Origin: Mesorhizobium_G sp049840935
GTDB lineage: Bacteria; Pseudomonadota; Alphaproteobacteria; Rhizobiales; Rhizobiaceae
Direction: 5' to 3'
NCBI GenBank assembly: GCA_049840935.1
Contig: JASGJA010000018.1
Coordinates: forward strand, 172,101-236,100
Length of the DNA: 64,000 nt
This document shows positions 27,785-37,252 of this stretch, piece after piece. The first letter of the stretch is position 1. Every line of letters begins with the position of its first letter. The notes under the pieces are model-generated. The model ran no database searches. It saw nothing but the letters and a program-made list of their open reading frames with translations, and was not told the origin of the DNA. The translations under genes and the position numbers were made by a program.

Positions 27785-28521
27785 GCCGAAATCTTCGCCC
27801 GCTCAGTCTTATGCCAGACGAACGCCAGCGCTCCGCCGACAAAACCGGCAATCAACAAATCAAAGCCCGGTGCAACCAAATGCACCAGCGGCCCGCCAAC
27901 GATTCCCAACCCCATAGCAACGTGGGCTGCGCGCTCGCGTGCAGAGCCCCACAGCGAAGTCAAAAAGTAGATTGGCGTCAGCAACAGAAGCCCCGCCATA
28001 ACCATCGGCGGAAAGGAATCCGCCAGAACATAGATCACGCCGACCAGCACCATGTTGGCAAGCACCAGCGTGCCGCCAAGCCCCGCATAGTAGGTGGTCC
28101 GCATCTCGCGCGGTACGCCGTTCAGCTGTTCCATCGCCAACACCCAGGACGTGACCGCCACGAAGTGCGAAAGCGCGTACAGAACCCAGCGTGGCGTTCG
28201 TTCGGAGCGCATTTCCGGCACCAGCGCCACCACCATCGGCATCAGGCGAATCGACGACAGCGCGACCGCGAACGCCGCCGCCGGCAATGATGCTCCGGTA
28301 AGAATTGCCCCGATCAAAACAACCTTGGCGGGAAGCGCCCAGACTACACCGACCATGAATACGCTTTGCAACAACGTCAGCCCGGCGGCCTTCGCCAAAC
28401 CTGCGAAACCCACGAAGGCGCTGGAGAGGATTAATCCCGGTATGGAAAACGCGGCTCGCACGCCGCGCCAATACCAATGGCGGCGACTGTGTTCCTGTTC
28501 TTGCGGATGAGTTGCAGACAT
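27781..28521 (-). CDS. azlC: AzlC family ABC-independent amino acid exporter subunit
   Basis: The 246-residue membrane protein has the AzlC pattern: a conserved N-terminal GVRAAFSIPGLILSSAFVGFAGLA, an internal segment LTLLQSVFMVGVVWALPAKVV, and SSIRLMPMVVALVPEM at about 100-115, where the family has LRxxLyg-type residues. It forms the transporter with AzlD. The pair is an isolated two-gene operon on the minus strand. Substrate is inferred from the family only. Confidence 0.9.
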   Translation of the reverse strand: MSATHPQEQEHSRRHWYWRGVRAAFSIPGLILSSAFVGFAGLAKAAGLTLLQSVFMVGVVWALPAKVVLIGAILTGASLPAAAFAVALSSIRLMPMVVALVPEMRSERTPRWVLYALSHFVAVTSWVLAMEQLNGVPREMRTTYYAGLGGTLVLANMVLVGVIYVLADSFPPMVMAGLLLLTPIYFLTSLWGSARERAAHVAMGLGIVGGPLVHLVAPGFDLLIAGFVGGALAFVWHKTERAKISA

Positions 28522-28687
28522 CTAAGGCCGAATAACATGCTGCCAGCCATGAGTCAGTATCGTTGACCCTCCGCGAAATAAATAGGATCAAATTCCTTGA
28601 TTGATGGAATATGTTCACGTATTGTTCTTTCTTCTTATCCGCCACATTACCGGCTGGCTTATGAGGCTTTCGGGAGTAGCCATTGCG

Positions 28688-29501
28688 ATGCATGCGATCA
28701 GCACCCATAGTTCCGCGACGTTTCTTGGCCTGTCTTCGGAGAAACCCGTGGTAAAGCGCAGACTGACGACCGTGTTGTGCGCAGATGCGCGCGGCTATGC
28801 CGGCCAGATGCAGATCGATGAAGCGGGAACGCTTGAGCGTTTGCGTCGCTATCGCGCTGTCATGTCCGAGCTTTTCACCAGCCATGATGGACGCATGGTC
28901 AACACATGGGGTGATTTCGATCATCGCGGAGTTCGCATCCGTTGTTGAGGCCGTGCGCTGTGCCGTCGAAATTCAGGAAGCCATTGGCACCCAAAATGCC
29001 GACCTTTCGGAAGAAAGGCAGATGCATTTTCGCATCGGCATCAATCTGGGCGATGTCATTCAGGACGGCGACGACATTTATGGCGAAGGTGTGAACGCCG
29101 CCTCGCGGTTGGAATCGTTGGCCGAACCCGGCGGCATCATGGTGTCAGAAACGGTCTATGCTCTCACGCACAAGCAGTTGAGTTTCACCTTTGACTTTGC
29201 CGCACCGCGTCAGGTGAAAGGTCATGAGGCTCCGATTTCCGGCTATCGCGTGCGCGTTCCCGGCAGCGGCCTGACGACCGTCGAGTTTCAAGAGTCAACG
29301 CCCCTGCTGCAACAGGATAAACGGCCAGCGCTTGTTGGCAGATATTTGGCCCTGCCCCGTACCGTGCGCGTATCACTCGCGATGATTGCCGTGTTTTTCA
29401 CGATCAATCTCGCCACCGGCATTCGCGACCCGTGGTTTATCTACCCGGCCATGCCGTTCGCGGCGTTGATTGTGTTTCGGGCCTTGCACGGCCCAAAATG
29501 A
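28688..29501 (+). CDS. Class III adenylate/guanylate cyclase (frameshifted)
   Basis: The product carries a class III nucleotide cyclase catalytic domain and a C-terminal pair of membrane segments (VRVSLAMIAVFFTINLATGI and FIYPAMPFAALIVFRAL). The cyclase half begins RRLTTVLCADARGYAGQM with the metal-binding Asp, then RMVNTWGDSIIAEFASVVEAV. An extra T at 28914-28916 (GATTTCG instead of GATTCG) breaks the frame exactly inside GDSII; without it the domain is continuous, about 270 residues. The start is uncertain; ATGs at 28604 and 28661 are also in frame. The second half has GINLGDVIQDGDDIYGEGVN. Confidence 0.85.
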
Positions 29502-29531
29502 AAAAGCCGCCGGAAGTTCCGACGGCTTTTT
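29501..29531. terminator. Bidirectional terminator between the cyclase gene and clpA
   Basis: AAAAAGCCG at 29501-29509 pairs with CGGCTTTTT at 29523-29531 and the inner bases CGGAA/TTCCG extend the stem. Poly-A on the left and poly-T on the right make it work in both directions, for the cyclase gene and for the convergent clpA. Confidence 0.88.
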
Positions 29532-29546
29532 GCTGAGTTCATGTCA

Positions 29547-32010
29547 TCAGGATTTGCGTGGAAGCTGCGGCACGAGGCTACGCTTGCCGCCAGAACCGCC
29601 GCCACTATCCTTTGCCTTCGGCACAGGCGCGGCCTTCTTCGCAGCCGGTTTACGCGCGGCCTTCTTGCGTGGCGCAGGTTGCTCCACCTCTTCCTTCTTC
29701 GGCTTCACCGGTATCTCGTCAGCAATACTTTCGAGCTTGAGCCCGGTTTCGCCCGTATCCTTTTTCTCGACCGTAACGCGAACCGTTCCGCCCTTCTTGA
29801 GCTTGCCGAAAAGCACCTCTTCCGCGAGCGGCTTCTTGATGTGCTCCTGAATGACGCGCGACAGAGGACGTGCGCCCATCCGCTCATCATAGCCCTTGTC
29901 GGCCAGCCACTCGATTGCTTCCTGCGACAGATCGAAGGTCACGCCGCGCTCGGACAATTGCGCCTCAAGCTGCATCACGAACTTCTGCACGACCTGATGC
30001 ACCACCGGAACCGGCAGCGAACCGAACGGAATGATCGCATCGAGGCGGTTGCGGAATTCCGGCGAGAACAGGCGGTTGATCGCCTCCATGTCTTCGCCTT
30101 CGCGCTTGGAAGAGCCAAAGCCGATGGCGGCCTTTGCCATATCCGATGCGCCCGCATTCGTGGTCATAATGAGGATCACATTGCGGAAATCGATTGACTT
30201 GCCATTGTGGTCCGTCAGCTTGCCGTGGTCCATCACCTGCAACAGAATGTTGAACAGGTCTGGATGGGCTTTTTCCACCTCATCGAGCAACAGCACGCAG
30301 TGCGGATGCTGGTCGACGCCGTCCGTCAACAGACCGCCCTGATCGAAGCCGACGTAGCCGGGCGGTGCGCCGATCAACCGCGAAACGGTGTGACGCTCCA
30401 TGTATTCCGACATATCGAAGCGCAGAAGTTCCACGCCCAGAGAGGCAGCAAGCTGCTTGGCAACCTCGGTCTTGCCGACGCCCGTAGGGCCGGAGAACAG
30501 ATAGGAGCCAATCGGCTTTTCGGGTTCACGCAGACCAGCGCGAGCGAGTTTGATAGACGAAGCAAGCGCGGTAATCGCGGTATCCTGCCCATACACCACC
30601 CGGCGCAGTTCAGTTTCCAGACCGGCCAGCACCTGCTCGTCATCCGCAGAGACAGTCTTCGGCGGGATGCGCGCCATCGTGGCAATCGTCGCCTCGATTT
30701 CCTTGATGCCGATGGTCTTCTTGCGCTTGCCTTCCGGCAGAAGCATCTGCGACGCGCCGGTTTCGTCGATCACGTCGATGGCCTTATCCGGCAGCTTGCG
30801 GTCGCTGATGTAGCGGGCCGAAAGCTCCACCGAACCCTTGATCGCCTCGGTCGTGTATTTGACCTTGTGGAACTCCTCGAAATAGGGCTTCAGCCCCTTC
30901 ATAATTTCGATTGCGTCCTCAATGGTCGGCTCGTTCACGTCGATCTTCTGGAAGCGCCGCACAAGCGCGCGGTCCTTTTCGAAGAACTGCCGGAACTCCT
31001 TATAAGTGGTCGAGCCGATGCAGCGAATGGCGCCTGACGACAGCGCTGGCTTCAGCAGATTCGACGCGTCCATCGCGCCGCCGGAGGTCGCGCCAGCACC
31101 GATCACCGTGTGGATTTCATCGATGAACAGCACCGCACCAGGATATTCCTCAAGCTCCTTGACGACCTGTTTCAAACGCTCCTCGAAGTCGCCGCGATAG
31201 CGCGTGCCTGCAAGCAGCGTGCCCATGTCCAACGCGAAGATCGTCGCGTTCAACAGCACTTCCGGCACGTCGCGCTCCACGATGCGCTTCGCCAAACCTT
31301 CTGCGATGGCCGTTTTACCAACGCCCGGATCACCCACGTAAAGCGGGTTGTTCTTGGAACGACGGCAAAGTACCTGAATCGTGCGGTTGATTTCCGACTT
31401 CGCGACCGATCAACGGATCGATCTTGCCGGAGCGCGCCTTCTGATTGAGGTTCACGCAATAGGCCGTCAGCGCATCCTGCTGCTTCTTACCCTTGCCGTT
31501 TTCTTCCTCGCTGTTTTGCTCCGGCTGATCGTCCTCGACACCGCGCGGCGCACGACGTTCCGACGAACCCGGACGCTTCGCAATACCATGAGAGATATAG
31601 TTCACCGCATCGTAGCGGGTCATCTGCTGCTCTTGCAGGAAGTATGCAGCGTGGCTCTCGCGCTCGGCAAAAATTGCGACCAGCACATTTGCGCCAGACA
31701 CTTCTTCGCGACCTGACGACTGCACATGGATCACTGCGCGCTGGATCACGCGCTGGAAACCTGCCGTTGGCTTGGAGTCTTCGTCGTAGCCAGTAACCAG
31801 ATTGTCCAGTTCCGTCTCAATATAATTCAGCACCGTCTGGCGAAGCTCGTCGAGGTCGACATTGCACGCGCGCATAACCGCCGCGGCATCAGGATCGTCG
31901 ATCAATGCGAGCAGTAGGTGTTCGAGTGTTGCGTATTCGTGGTGACGTTCGTTGGCAATTGTCAGCGCTTGATGTAGCGCCTTCTCAAGCCCCTGTGAAA
32001 ATGCGGGCAT
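29547..32010 (-). CDS. clpA: ATP-dependent Clp protease ATP-binding subunit ClpA (frameshifted)
   Basis: ClpA unfolds substrates for ClpP. The N-terminal Clp domain (residues 1-150) starts PAFSQGLEKALHQALTIAN; the two AAA+ modules carry Walker A motifs GDPGVGKTAIAEG and GPTGVGKTEVAKQ. The C-terminus ends in an unusual Lys/Ala/Pro-rich tail (PAPRKKAARKPAAKKAA) of about 50 residues. An extra C near 31394 breaks the frame after IGREV; removing it restores VEINRTIQVLCRRSKNN and an 820-residue protein. clpS lies eight bases upstream in the same direction, as usual. Confidence 0.92.
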
Positions 32011-32018
32011 TCAGAACC

Positions 32019-32351
32019 TCACTTCTTTTCCATCACGCATTGCAGCGGATGTTGGTTCTGGCGGGCGAAATCCATGACCTGCGCGACCTTGGTCTCGGCC
32101 ACCTCGAAAGTGTAGACGCCACATTCGCCCACACCGTGATTATGAACATGAAGCATAATGCGCGTGGCGCTTTCGCGGTCCTTTTGAAAAAACCGCTCTA
32201 ACACGACGATCACAAACTCCATGGGCGTGTAGTCGTCATTCAGGATGAGCACGCGATAGAGGCTTGGCTTTCGCGTGCGCGTCTTGGTTTTTGTGATGAC
32301 AGCCGTGCCGCGACCGGTTCCACCGCCGCCGCGACGCTCATTATCCTGCAT
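32019..32351 (-). CDS. clpS: ATP-dependent Clp protease adaptor ClpS
   Basis: ClpS delivers N-end-rule substrates to ClpAP. The product has the conserved core YRVLILNDDYTPMEFVIVVLE and IMLHVHNHGVGECGVYTFEVAE, with the hydrophobic pocket residues (Asn-Asp-Asp, Met, His) in place. I use ATG 32351, where similarity to family N-termini begins (110 residues). A GTG at 32393, with AAGGGA upstream, would give 124 residues and has the better ribosome-binding site, so the start is open. It is co-directional with clpA. Confidence 0.92.
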   Translation of the reverse strand: MQDNERRGGGGTGRGTAVITKTKTRTRKPSLYRVLILNDDYTPMEFVIVVLERFFQKDRESATRIMLHVHNHGVGECGVYTFEVAETKVAQVMDFARQNQHPLQCVMEKK

Positions 32352-32525
32352 ACGGATAAGATCAGTACCAATGCTAGTCTCGCCGGTTATCACCCGACCA
32401 TCCCTTTCGCCGAATCCTCGCCCAAGCCGTCATGTAGGTAATCATATCCTCATTGTAAGAGCTTCGCCATTACACTCAATATGCAGGAAGCCCCTTCCGA
32501 ATGAATTACTGTGGTCGTGAAAATG

Positions 32526-32563
32526 CAAAGAGCCCAGCCATGCGTCGCATAGCGGGGCTCTTC
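32526..32563 (-). terminator. Terminator downstream of the phasin gene
   Basis: AAAGAGCCC near 32527 pairs with GGGCTCTTT's counterpart near 32555-32562; on the minus strand the stem is followed by a T-rich stretch (GCATTTT). It lies just after the phasin stop codon. Confidence 0.75.
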
Positions 32564-32583
32564 ATCATACTCCGGATGGAGAG

Positions 32584-32913
32584 TTATTTCGCCTTGGCAA
32601 GCGCGGCTTCGAACGGCTGATAGGCATCTTTTGCAAGGTCAGCGTAAAGGCCGCTCAGCTTGGATGCTTCGGCGACAAAGCCTTCATAGCTCGACTTGAG
32701 ATAGGACGACTGTATTTCGACCGCCTTCTCAAACGACTTCGCAGCAGTGATGCTCTGCCAAGCTGAAACGCCATCTTCGATTGCCTTCTTGGCATAATCG
32801 GAAGTCTCGACCGCGATCGCCTGCGCGCCGGTCGAAAAAGCCGTAAAGGCCTTCAAACCTCCTTCATAGAACTCTTTGCCTAATGCTCCTACGTCTTCAA
32901 AATTCTTGCTCAT
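32584..32913 (-). CDS. Phasin family protein
   Basis: The 109-residue helical protein has the phasin pattern: FYEGGLKAFTAFSTGAQAIA, then DYAKKAIEDGVSAWQSITAAKSFEKAVEIQSSYLKSSYEGFVAEA. Phasins coat polyhydroxyalkanoate granules, though short rhizobial phasins also occur without nearby PHA genes, as here. ATG 32913 is preceded by AAAGG; the longer reading adds a nine-residue non-conserved segment. It is flanked by its own terminator and appears monocistronic. Confidence 0.9.
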   Translation of the reverse strand: MSKNFEDVGALGKEFYEGGLKAFTAFSTGAQAIAVETSDYAKKAIEDGVSAWQSITAAKSFEKAVEIQSSYLKSSYEGFVAEASKLSGLYADLAKDAYQPFEAALAKAK

Positions 32914-33174
32914 CTGATTGCCTTTCAAAATAAGTTTCATGGGAGCTTGTGCGCTGCATCAAATATTGTGCACCGCACCATGAGTGTCAAGGCTTGGCTC
33001 ACTCCAGCGACGGCTCTGTCCTCGCGAGAATTTGAATAAAAGACACTTTAACAGAGACCAAAATGGTGAACGCGGCGCTTACCATAAACGGATTGGTAAC
33101 GCTGTCGCCCTAGTTTGGAACGGTATTTCGCAGCGCGTATTGGCGGCGAAGTTTGAAATTTCAATGAGTGTAGG

Positions 33175-34539
33175 GTGTGCAGCGTGCATCAAGGTTCGAG
33201 TTGGCGGGCTGCCGCCGCGTTTTGGCTAATCGTTTCCGCAATTGTCTCGGCGTCTCTTTTCCTGACAACCATTCAGGCGAGAGCTGCTTCGGCCAAATAT
33301 GCGGCTATCGTCGTGGACGCGAAAACCGGCAAGGTTCTCCATTCGGAAAACGCTGATTCGCGTCGTTACCCCGCTTCGCTCACCAAGATGATGACCCTCT
33401 ATCTCACCTTCGAGGCGATGAAGAGCGGGCGGATCAATAAGAACACGCCCGTGCCTTTCTCTGCTCAGGCAGCGTCGCAGCCGCCCACAAAGCTTGGCGT
33501 AAAGGCTGGCAATTCGATCACCGTCGAACAGGCGATTTACGCGCTCATCACACGTTCGGCCAATGATGCGGCTATGGCACTGGCAGAGCTTTTGGGGGGA
33601 TCGCAGCAGCGTTTTGCCATCATGATGACCCAAAAAGCGCGCGCGCTCGGCATGCGTGGGACTGTTTTCCGCAACCCCAATGGCCTGCCCGATGACCGCC
33701 AGTTCACCACCGCGCGCGATATGGCGACGCTTGGCATAGCCCTGCGCGAGCACTTCCCGCAATACTATCCTTATTTCTCAGTGCGCTCGTTCGCCTATGG
33801 TCGTCAGCGCATCGCGAACCACAACAAGCTGCTTGGCCGCGTTCGTGGCGTAGATGGAATCAAGACCGGCTACACTCGCGCTTCTGGCTTCAACCTCGTT
33901 TCGTCTGTTCAGGATGGCAATCGCCGCATCGTCGCGGTAGTAATGGGCGGCCAGTCCGGTCCTTCCCGCGACAGCCGTATGACCCAACTTATCGCTGCAA
34001 ACATGCCGAAGGCGTCCAGCCGTGGCGGCGGTGCACTTGTCGCCCGTGCCGAAGGCGACACTTCCAAGCGCACTCTGGCCAGCATGTTGCTCCCTAAGAA
34101 GGACATTCCGACTCCCGATGGTCGCCCAGCAATGGCTGATGAGCGTGACACCGATCAGCTTGCTTCAATGATTCAGGGTGCGCAACCAGCACAGGTGTCT
34201 GCCGATCAGATCGGTGCGCAAGCCTATGCCGAAGAAGATCAGGCACAGGGCGACACCGAACCGACCCCAACGCCCCTTGCGGCAGTCGACGGCGGCAAGT
34301 GGGTCATTCAGGTGGCTTCGTCACCAAGCGCCAAAGAGGCGAAGGCTGTGCTGGCTCGCACGCAAGACGCCGCAGCCATTCTTGCAGATGCATCGGCATA
34401 CACCGTTCCATTCAGTAAAGACGGCACGACCTACTATCGCGCGCGTTTCAGCGGCTTCGCTTCTCAGGTTGAAGCATCGAAGGCCTGCGGCGCGCTCAAG
34501 CGTAAAAAGATTGCCTGCTATGCCACTCAGCAGGATTGA
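33175..34539 (+). CDS. D-alanyl-D-alanine carboxypeptidase with SPOR domain
   Basis: This is a class C low-molecular-weight penicillin-binding protein (peptidase S11) that trims peptidoglycan stem peptides. The 454-residue precursor has an N-terminal signal or anchor segment (WLIVSAIVSASLFLTTIQARA), then the active-site motifs SLTK (about residue 68), SAN (about 128) and KTG (about 230). A Pro/Gln-rich linker leads to a C-terminal SPOR domain (about 375-454, WVIQVASSPSAKEA), which binds denuded glycan at the division site. The start is GTG at 33175, with a weak AGGG upstream. The 261-base upstream gap shows no gene. Confidence 0.93.
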   Translation: MCSVHQGSSWRAAAAFWLIVSAIVSASLFLTTIQARAASAKYAAIVVDAKTGKVLHSENADSRRYPASLTKMMTLYLTFEAMKSGRINKNTPVPFSAQAASQPPTKLGVKAGNSITVEQAIYALITRSANDAAMALAELLGGSQQRFAIMMTQKARALGMRGTVFRNPNGLPDDRQFTTARDMATLGIALREHFPQYYPYFSVRSFAYGRQRIANHNKLLGRVRGVDGIKTGYTRASGFNLVSSVQDGNRRIVAVVMGGQSGPSRDSRMTQLIAANMPKASSRGGGALVARAEGDTSKRTLASMLLPKKDIPTPDGRPAMADERDTDQLASMIQGAQPAQVSADQIGAQAYAEEDQAQGDTEPTPTPLAAVDGGKWVIQVASSPSAKEAKAVLARTQDAAAILADASAYTVPFSKDGTTYYRARFSGFASQVEASKACGALKRKKIACYATQQD

Positions 34540-34577
34540 ACACGCGTAAGAGTACTGCGTTCGAGGAGATGGGGCTA

Positions 34578-34844
34578 ATGAGTACTGAGTTCGACATCCA
34601 TCGCGACACTGCGGCGTTTTCAACGTCGCGCTCGGAAGATCCCAGCGTTCAAGCGCTGTACCATGCGGCCAGCCGTTTGGCTGATGCTCGGCGAGGGACG
34701 CCTCGCTTCAAGACGCGGGATCTTGTCGGGCTTCTGCTCAGCCACGGCGCGCGCACTTGGCGCAACAGTCAGCCGCGGGCCTTCGTTCGGTTGCGTGTTC
34801 GCTCGCCGGAAGGTCGCTTGGCAGTACGCTTAAATTTTAGCTGA
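34578..34844 (+). CDS. Hypothetical protein
   Basis: A small protein of 88 residues starting MSTEFDIHRD at ATG 34578, with GGAG and GGGG upstream. It is basic and Arg-rich toward the C-terminus (ARTWRNSQPRAFVRLRVRSPEG), with no motif I recognise. It lies 38 bases after the carboxypeptidase gene and ends six bases before the convergent DUF1489 stop. A spurious reading frame is possible. Confidence 0.4.
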   Translation: MSTEFDIHRDTAAFSTSRSEDPSVQALYHAASRLADARRGTPRFKTRDLVGLLLSHGARTWRNSQPRAFVRLRVRSPEGRLAVRLNFS

Positions 34845-34850
34845 AACGCT

Positions 34851-35288
34851 TTAGAGCAGTCCGAGTTCGGCAAGTTCCTGCCTCAGCTTCGGCGGCATTT
34901 CCATCACGTCTTTGGCGCGCTTTCCGAGATCGGCAGGCGCGTCTTCTTGTTTCAAATAGCGCCATCCTTGAAACGCACGGCGCGGCTGCCAGACTGTCCG
35001 CGCTACGATTGGCTCGAGCACCAGATGGCACCGGGATATGCCCTCGCTATCCACGAACGGGCGAATATCGAGCAGGCGCTGCCTGCACTGCACATTGCCT
35101 TTGATAACCCAGTAGAGCGACCCATCGTCCATGAGTTCGGAAATGCGCGTGGGAACCATGCGCGTTGTGTGCCACTGCTCGGCAGGCTCGCCAGCACGCC
35201 GACGTTCGTTCAGCCGGAAGGCAATCCATTCTTCCAGATCTTCGACGCTATCGCATCCAACGCAAAGTTTTATTAGATTGAGTGACAT
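34851..35288 (-). CDS. DUF1489 family protein
   Basis: The 145-residue protein fits the alphaproteobacterial DUF1489 family: SLNLIKLCVGCDSVEDLEEWI at the start, then HTTRMVPTR, the aromatic stretch GSLYWVIKGNVQCRQRLLDI and a C-terminal FQGWRYLKQEDAPADL. The function is unknown. The ATG is at 35288. It is 58 bases from sdaA in the same direction, which starts an unrelated pathway. Confidence 0.92.
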   Translation of the reverse strand: MSLNLIKLCVGCDSVEDLEEWIAFRLNERRRAGEPAEQWHTTRMVPTRISELMDDGSLYWVIKGNVQCRQRLLDIRPFVDSEGISRCHLVLEPIVARTVWQPRRAFQGWRYLKQEDAPADLGKRAKDVMEMPPKLRQELAELGLL

Positions 35289-35346
35289 GCGACGACCCTA
35301 ATCCGAGCCCTGCGAAGGTCAACAGAAAGCGCGGTTCTCCACAGGG

Positions 35347-36747
35347 TCAGCACTCGACCACGTTCACAGCAAGGCCGCCCTGGCTCGTTTCCTTGTACTT
35401 TTCGCTCATGTCTATACCGGTCTGGCGCATTGTTTCGATGGCCGCATCGAGCGGCACGAAGTGAATGCCATCGCCCTTGATCGCCAGCGAGGCGGCTGTA
35501 ACCGCCTTCACCGCGCCAAGCGCGTTGCGCTCAATGCACGGCACCTGCACCAGCCCGCCAACAGGATCGCAGGTCATGCCCAGATGGTGCTCCAACGCGA
35601 TTTCCGCAGCGTTTTCCACCTGCTCTGGCGTGCCGCCCATCACCGCGCACAATCCGGCTGCGGCCATAGCCGAAGCGGAGCCTACTTCGCCCTGACAGCC
35701 AACCTCGGCCCCAGAAATCGACGCGTTTGTTTTGATGATCCCGCCAACCGCCGCTGACGCCAAAAGAAAATCGCGAATGCTTTCCTGATCTGCTTCAGGG
35801 TGAAAATGCAGCCAGTACCGCAACACCGCCGGAACGACACCAGCCGCGCCATTGGTTGGCGCAGTCACAACACGCCCACCCGCCGCATTCTCCTCGTTCA
35901 CCGCCATGGCGTAGATCGACAACCAGTCATTCGCCAATAACGGGTTTGGCCTGTTGCGCTGCCAATCGTCCTGTAATTTGTCATGAAGCTGGCGAGCGCG
36001 ACGGCGAACTTTCAGCCCGCCGGGCATAATTCCTTCCTTGGTTAGTCCGCGCTCGATGCAGCCTTTCATCGCGCCCCAGATAGCATCCAGACCAATATCA
36101 AGTTCTTCGCGGGTCAGAAAAATCTCTTCATTGGCGCGCTTCATCTCTGCGATAGACAGGCCACTGCGCGCAGCCATCGCGAGCATCTCCTTCGCGGACG
36201 CAAAGGGATAAGGCACCTTCTTGGACGGCTTCTCCGGTCCTCGCGCCTTAATGCGCTGCAATTCTTCGTCGGAAACAACAAAGCCGCCGCCGATCGAATA
36301 ATAGATGCGCTTTAGCAGCAGCCTTCCGCCGCTATCATACGCATAAAACTGCATACCATTCGCGTGTCCCGGCAGCGGGATTTTCTTATCCAGCAGTAGA
36401 TCTTTGGCCGGATCGAAGTGATATGTCGGATGCCCCGCGGGTGCTACGCGCTTTTCGCGCTGAATGCGGTCGATGATTTCGTCCGTCTCGTCAGGATCAA
36501 CGGTCGTCGGCGTCAGTCCGGCAAGTCCGAGAATGACCGCACGGTCGGTGCCGTGCCCGATACCAGTGAAAGCAAGCGAACCGTGCAGGCTCGCGCCAAG
36601 CGACGCAACCTCTGCATCACGCGGTCGCGGCCAATCCCCGTTCAGTATCTCATCGAGAAAACGGGCACCTGCTGTCATCGGCCCCATCGTGTGAGAACTC
36701 GATGGACCAATGCCAATTTTGTAGAGATCGAAAACAGAAAGAAACAA
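35347..36747 (-). CDS. sdaA: L-serine ammonia-lyase
   Basis: This iron-sulfur enzyme deaminates L-serine to pyruvate. The 466-residue product is the single-chain form: N-terminal beta domain with SVFDLYKIGIGPSSSHTMGPM (about 3-23) and C-terminal alpha domain holding the 4Fe-4S ligands, including Cys in EVGCQGEVGSASAMAAAGLC (about 345-365) and GMTCDPVGGLVQVPC (about 395-410). The start is TTG at 36747 with GAGGAT six bases upstream. All conserved blocks are in one frame. Confidence 0.96.
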   Translation of the reverse strand: MFLSVFDLYKIGIGPSSSHTMGPMTAGARFLDEILNGDWPRPRDAEVASLGASLHGSLAFTGIGHGTDRAVILGLAGLTPTTVDPDETDEIIDRIQREKRVAPAGHPTYHFDPAKDLLLDKKIPLPGHANGMQFYAYDSGGRLLLKRIYYSIGGGFVVSDEELQRIKARGPEKPSKKVPYPFASAKEMLAMAARSGLSIAEMKRANEEIFLTREELDIGLDAIWGAMKGCIERGLTKEGIMPGGLKVRRRARQLHDKLQDDWQRNRPNPLLANDWLSIYAMAVNEENAAGGRVVTAPTNGAAGVVPAVLRYWLHFHPEADQESIRDFLLASAAVGGIIKTNASISGAEVGCQGEVGSASAMAAAGLCAVMGGTPEQVENAAEIALEHHLGMTCDPVGGLVQVPCIERNALGAVKAVTAASLAIKGDGIHFVPLDAAIETMRQTGIDMSEKYKETSQGGLAVNVVEC

Positions 36748-36860
36748 AGGCTATCCTCATGGCAAATCGCCATGCTGATTTAGCGTGCTCTGAAAGACAA
36801 ATCCATTCCCGGAGTTGACGGCGGATAATCTATGCGCGACGTGAAGCCGATGTTTCCCGG

Positions 36861-36992
36861 TTAACCCGCTCGCGCCAACAAGGCGGTAGATTCATTGCCG
36901 CCGATCAACCATGTCAGCAACATCAGTGCAGCGATTACGAGCATGACCTTGGTGGTCAGGCCCCAACAGGATTGGCTGTTTTCTTGATCCAT
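36861..36992 (-). CDS. Possible small membrane protein
   Basis: A 43-residue reading frame starting MDQENSQSCWG with one hydrophobic segment (TTKVMLVIAALMLLTWLIGG), which would make a single-pass membrane peptide. There is no clear ribosome-binding site before ATG 36992, and a longer version from 37049 adds no recognisable sequence. I include it because the hydrophobic block is long and well bounded. Confidence 0.35.
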   Translation of the reverse strand: MDQENSQSCWGLTTKVMLVIAALMLLTWLIGGNESTALLARAG

Positions 36993-37196
36993 AGTCGGTG
37001 CAGGTACTTCTGAAAAGCCGCGCAACGGCGATTGAATGCTGCACCGCAAATAGCCGGTTCAAACTAGGCTGGCAAGCACAGAATAAGGCAGAAATGCGGC
37101 AAATTTCACGGCCCGCACTCGGCCCAATTTCAAACATCGTTTGAAATCAATTATCTCCAACGCGTCGTTCAATTAGAGAATTTTTAGAGCCTTGGG

Positions 37197-37230
37197 CAAA
37201 AACATGGCAGGCGACGTTCGCCGCCTGTCC
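37197..37230 (-). terminator. Terminator downstream of gatA
   Basis: On the minus strand an eight-pair stem (CAGGCGGC / GTCGCCTG, one G-U pair) around a short loop is followed by TGTTTTTG. It lies 22 bases past the gatA stop. Confidence 0.82.
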
Positions 37231-37252
37231 AAACGCTAGGCGCTCTAGTCGA

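Larger units (their letters stand above)
36748..37252. other. Intergenic region upstream of sdaA
   Basis: This region contains the sdaA promoter and ribosome-binding site at the left, one possible small membrane-protein gene (36861-36992), and the gatA terminator hairpin (37197-37230). Otherwise I see nothing in it. No repeat or RNA gene was recognised. Confidence 0.6.
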
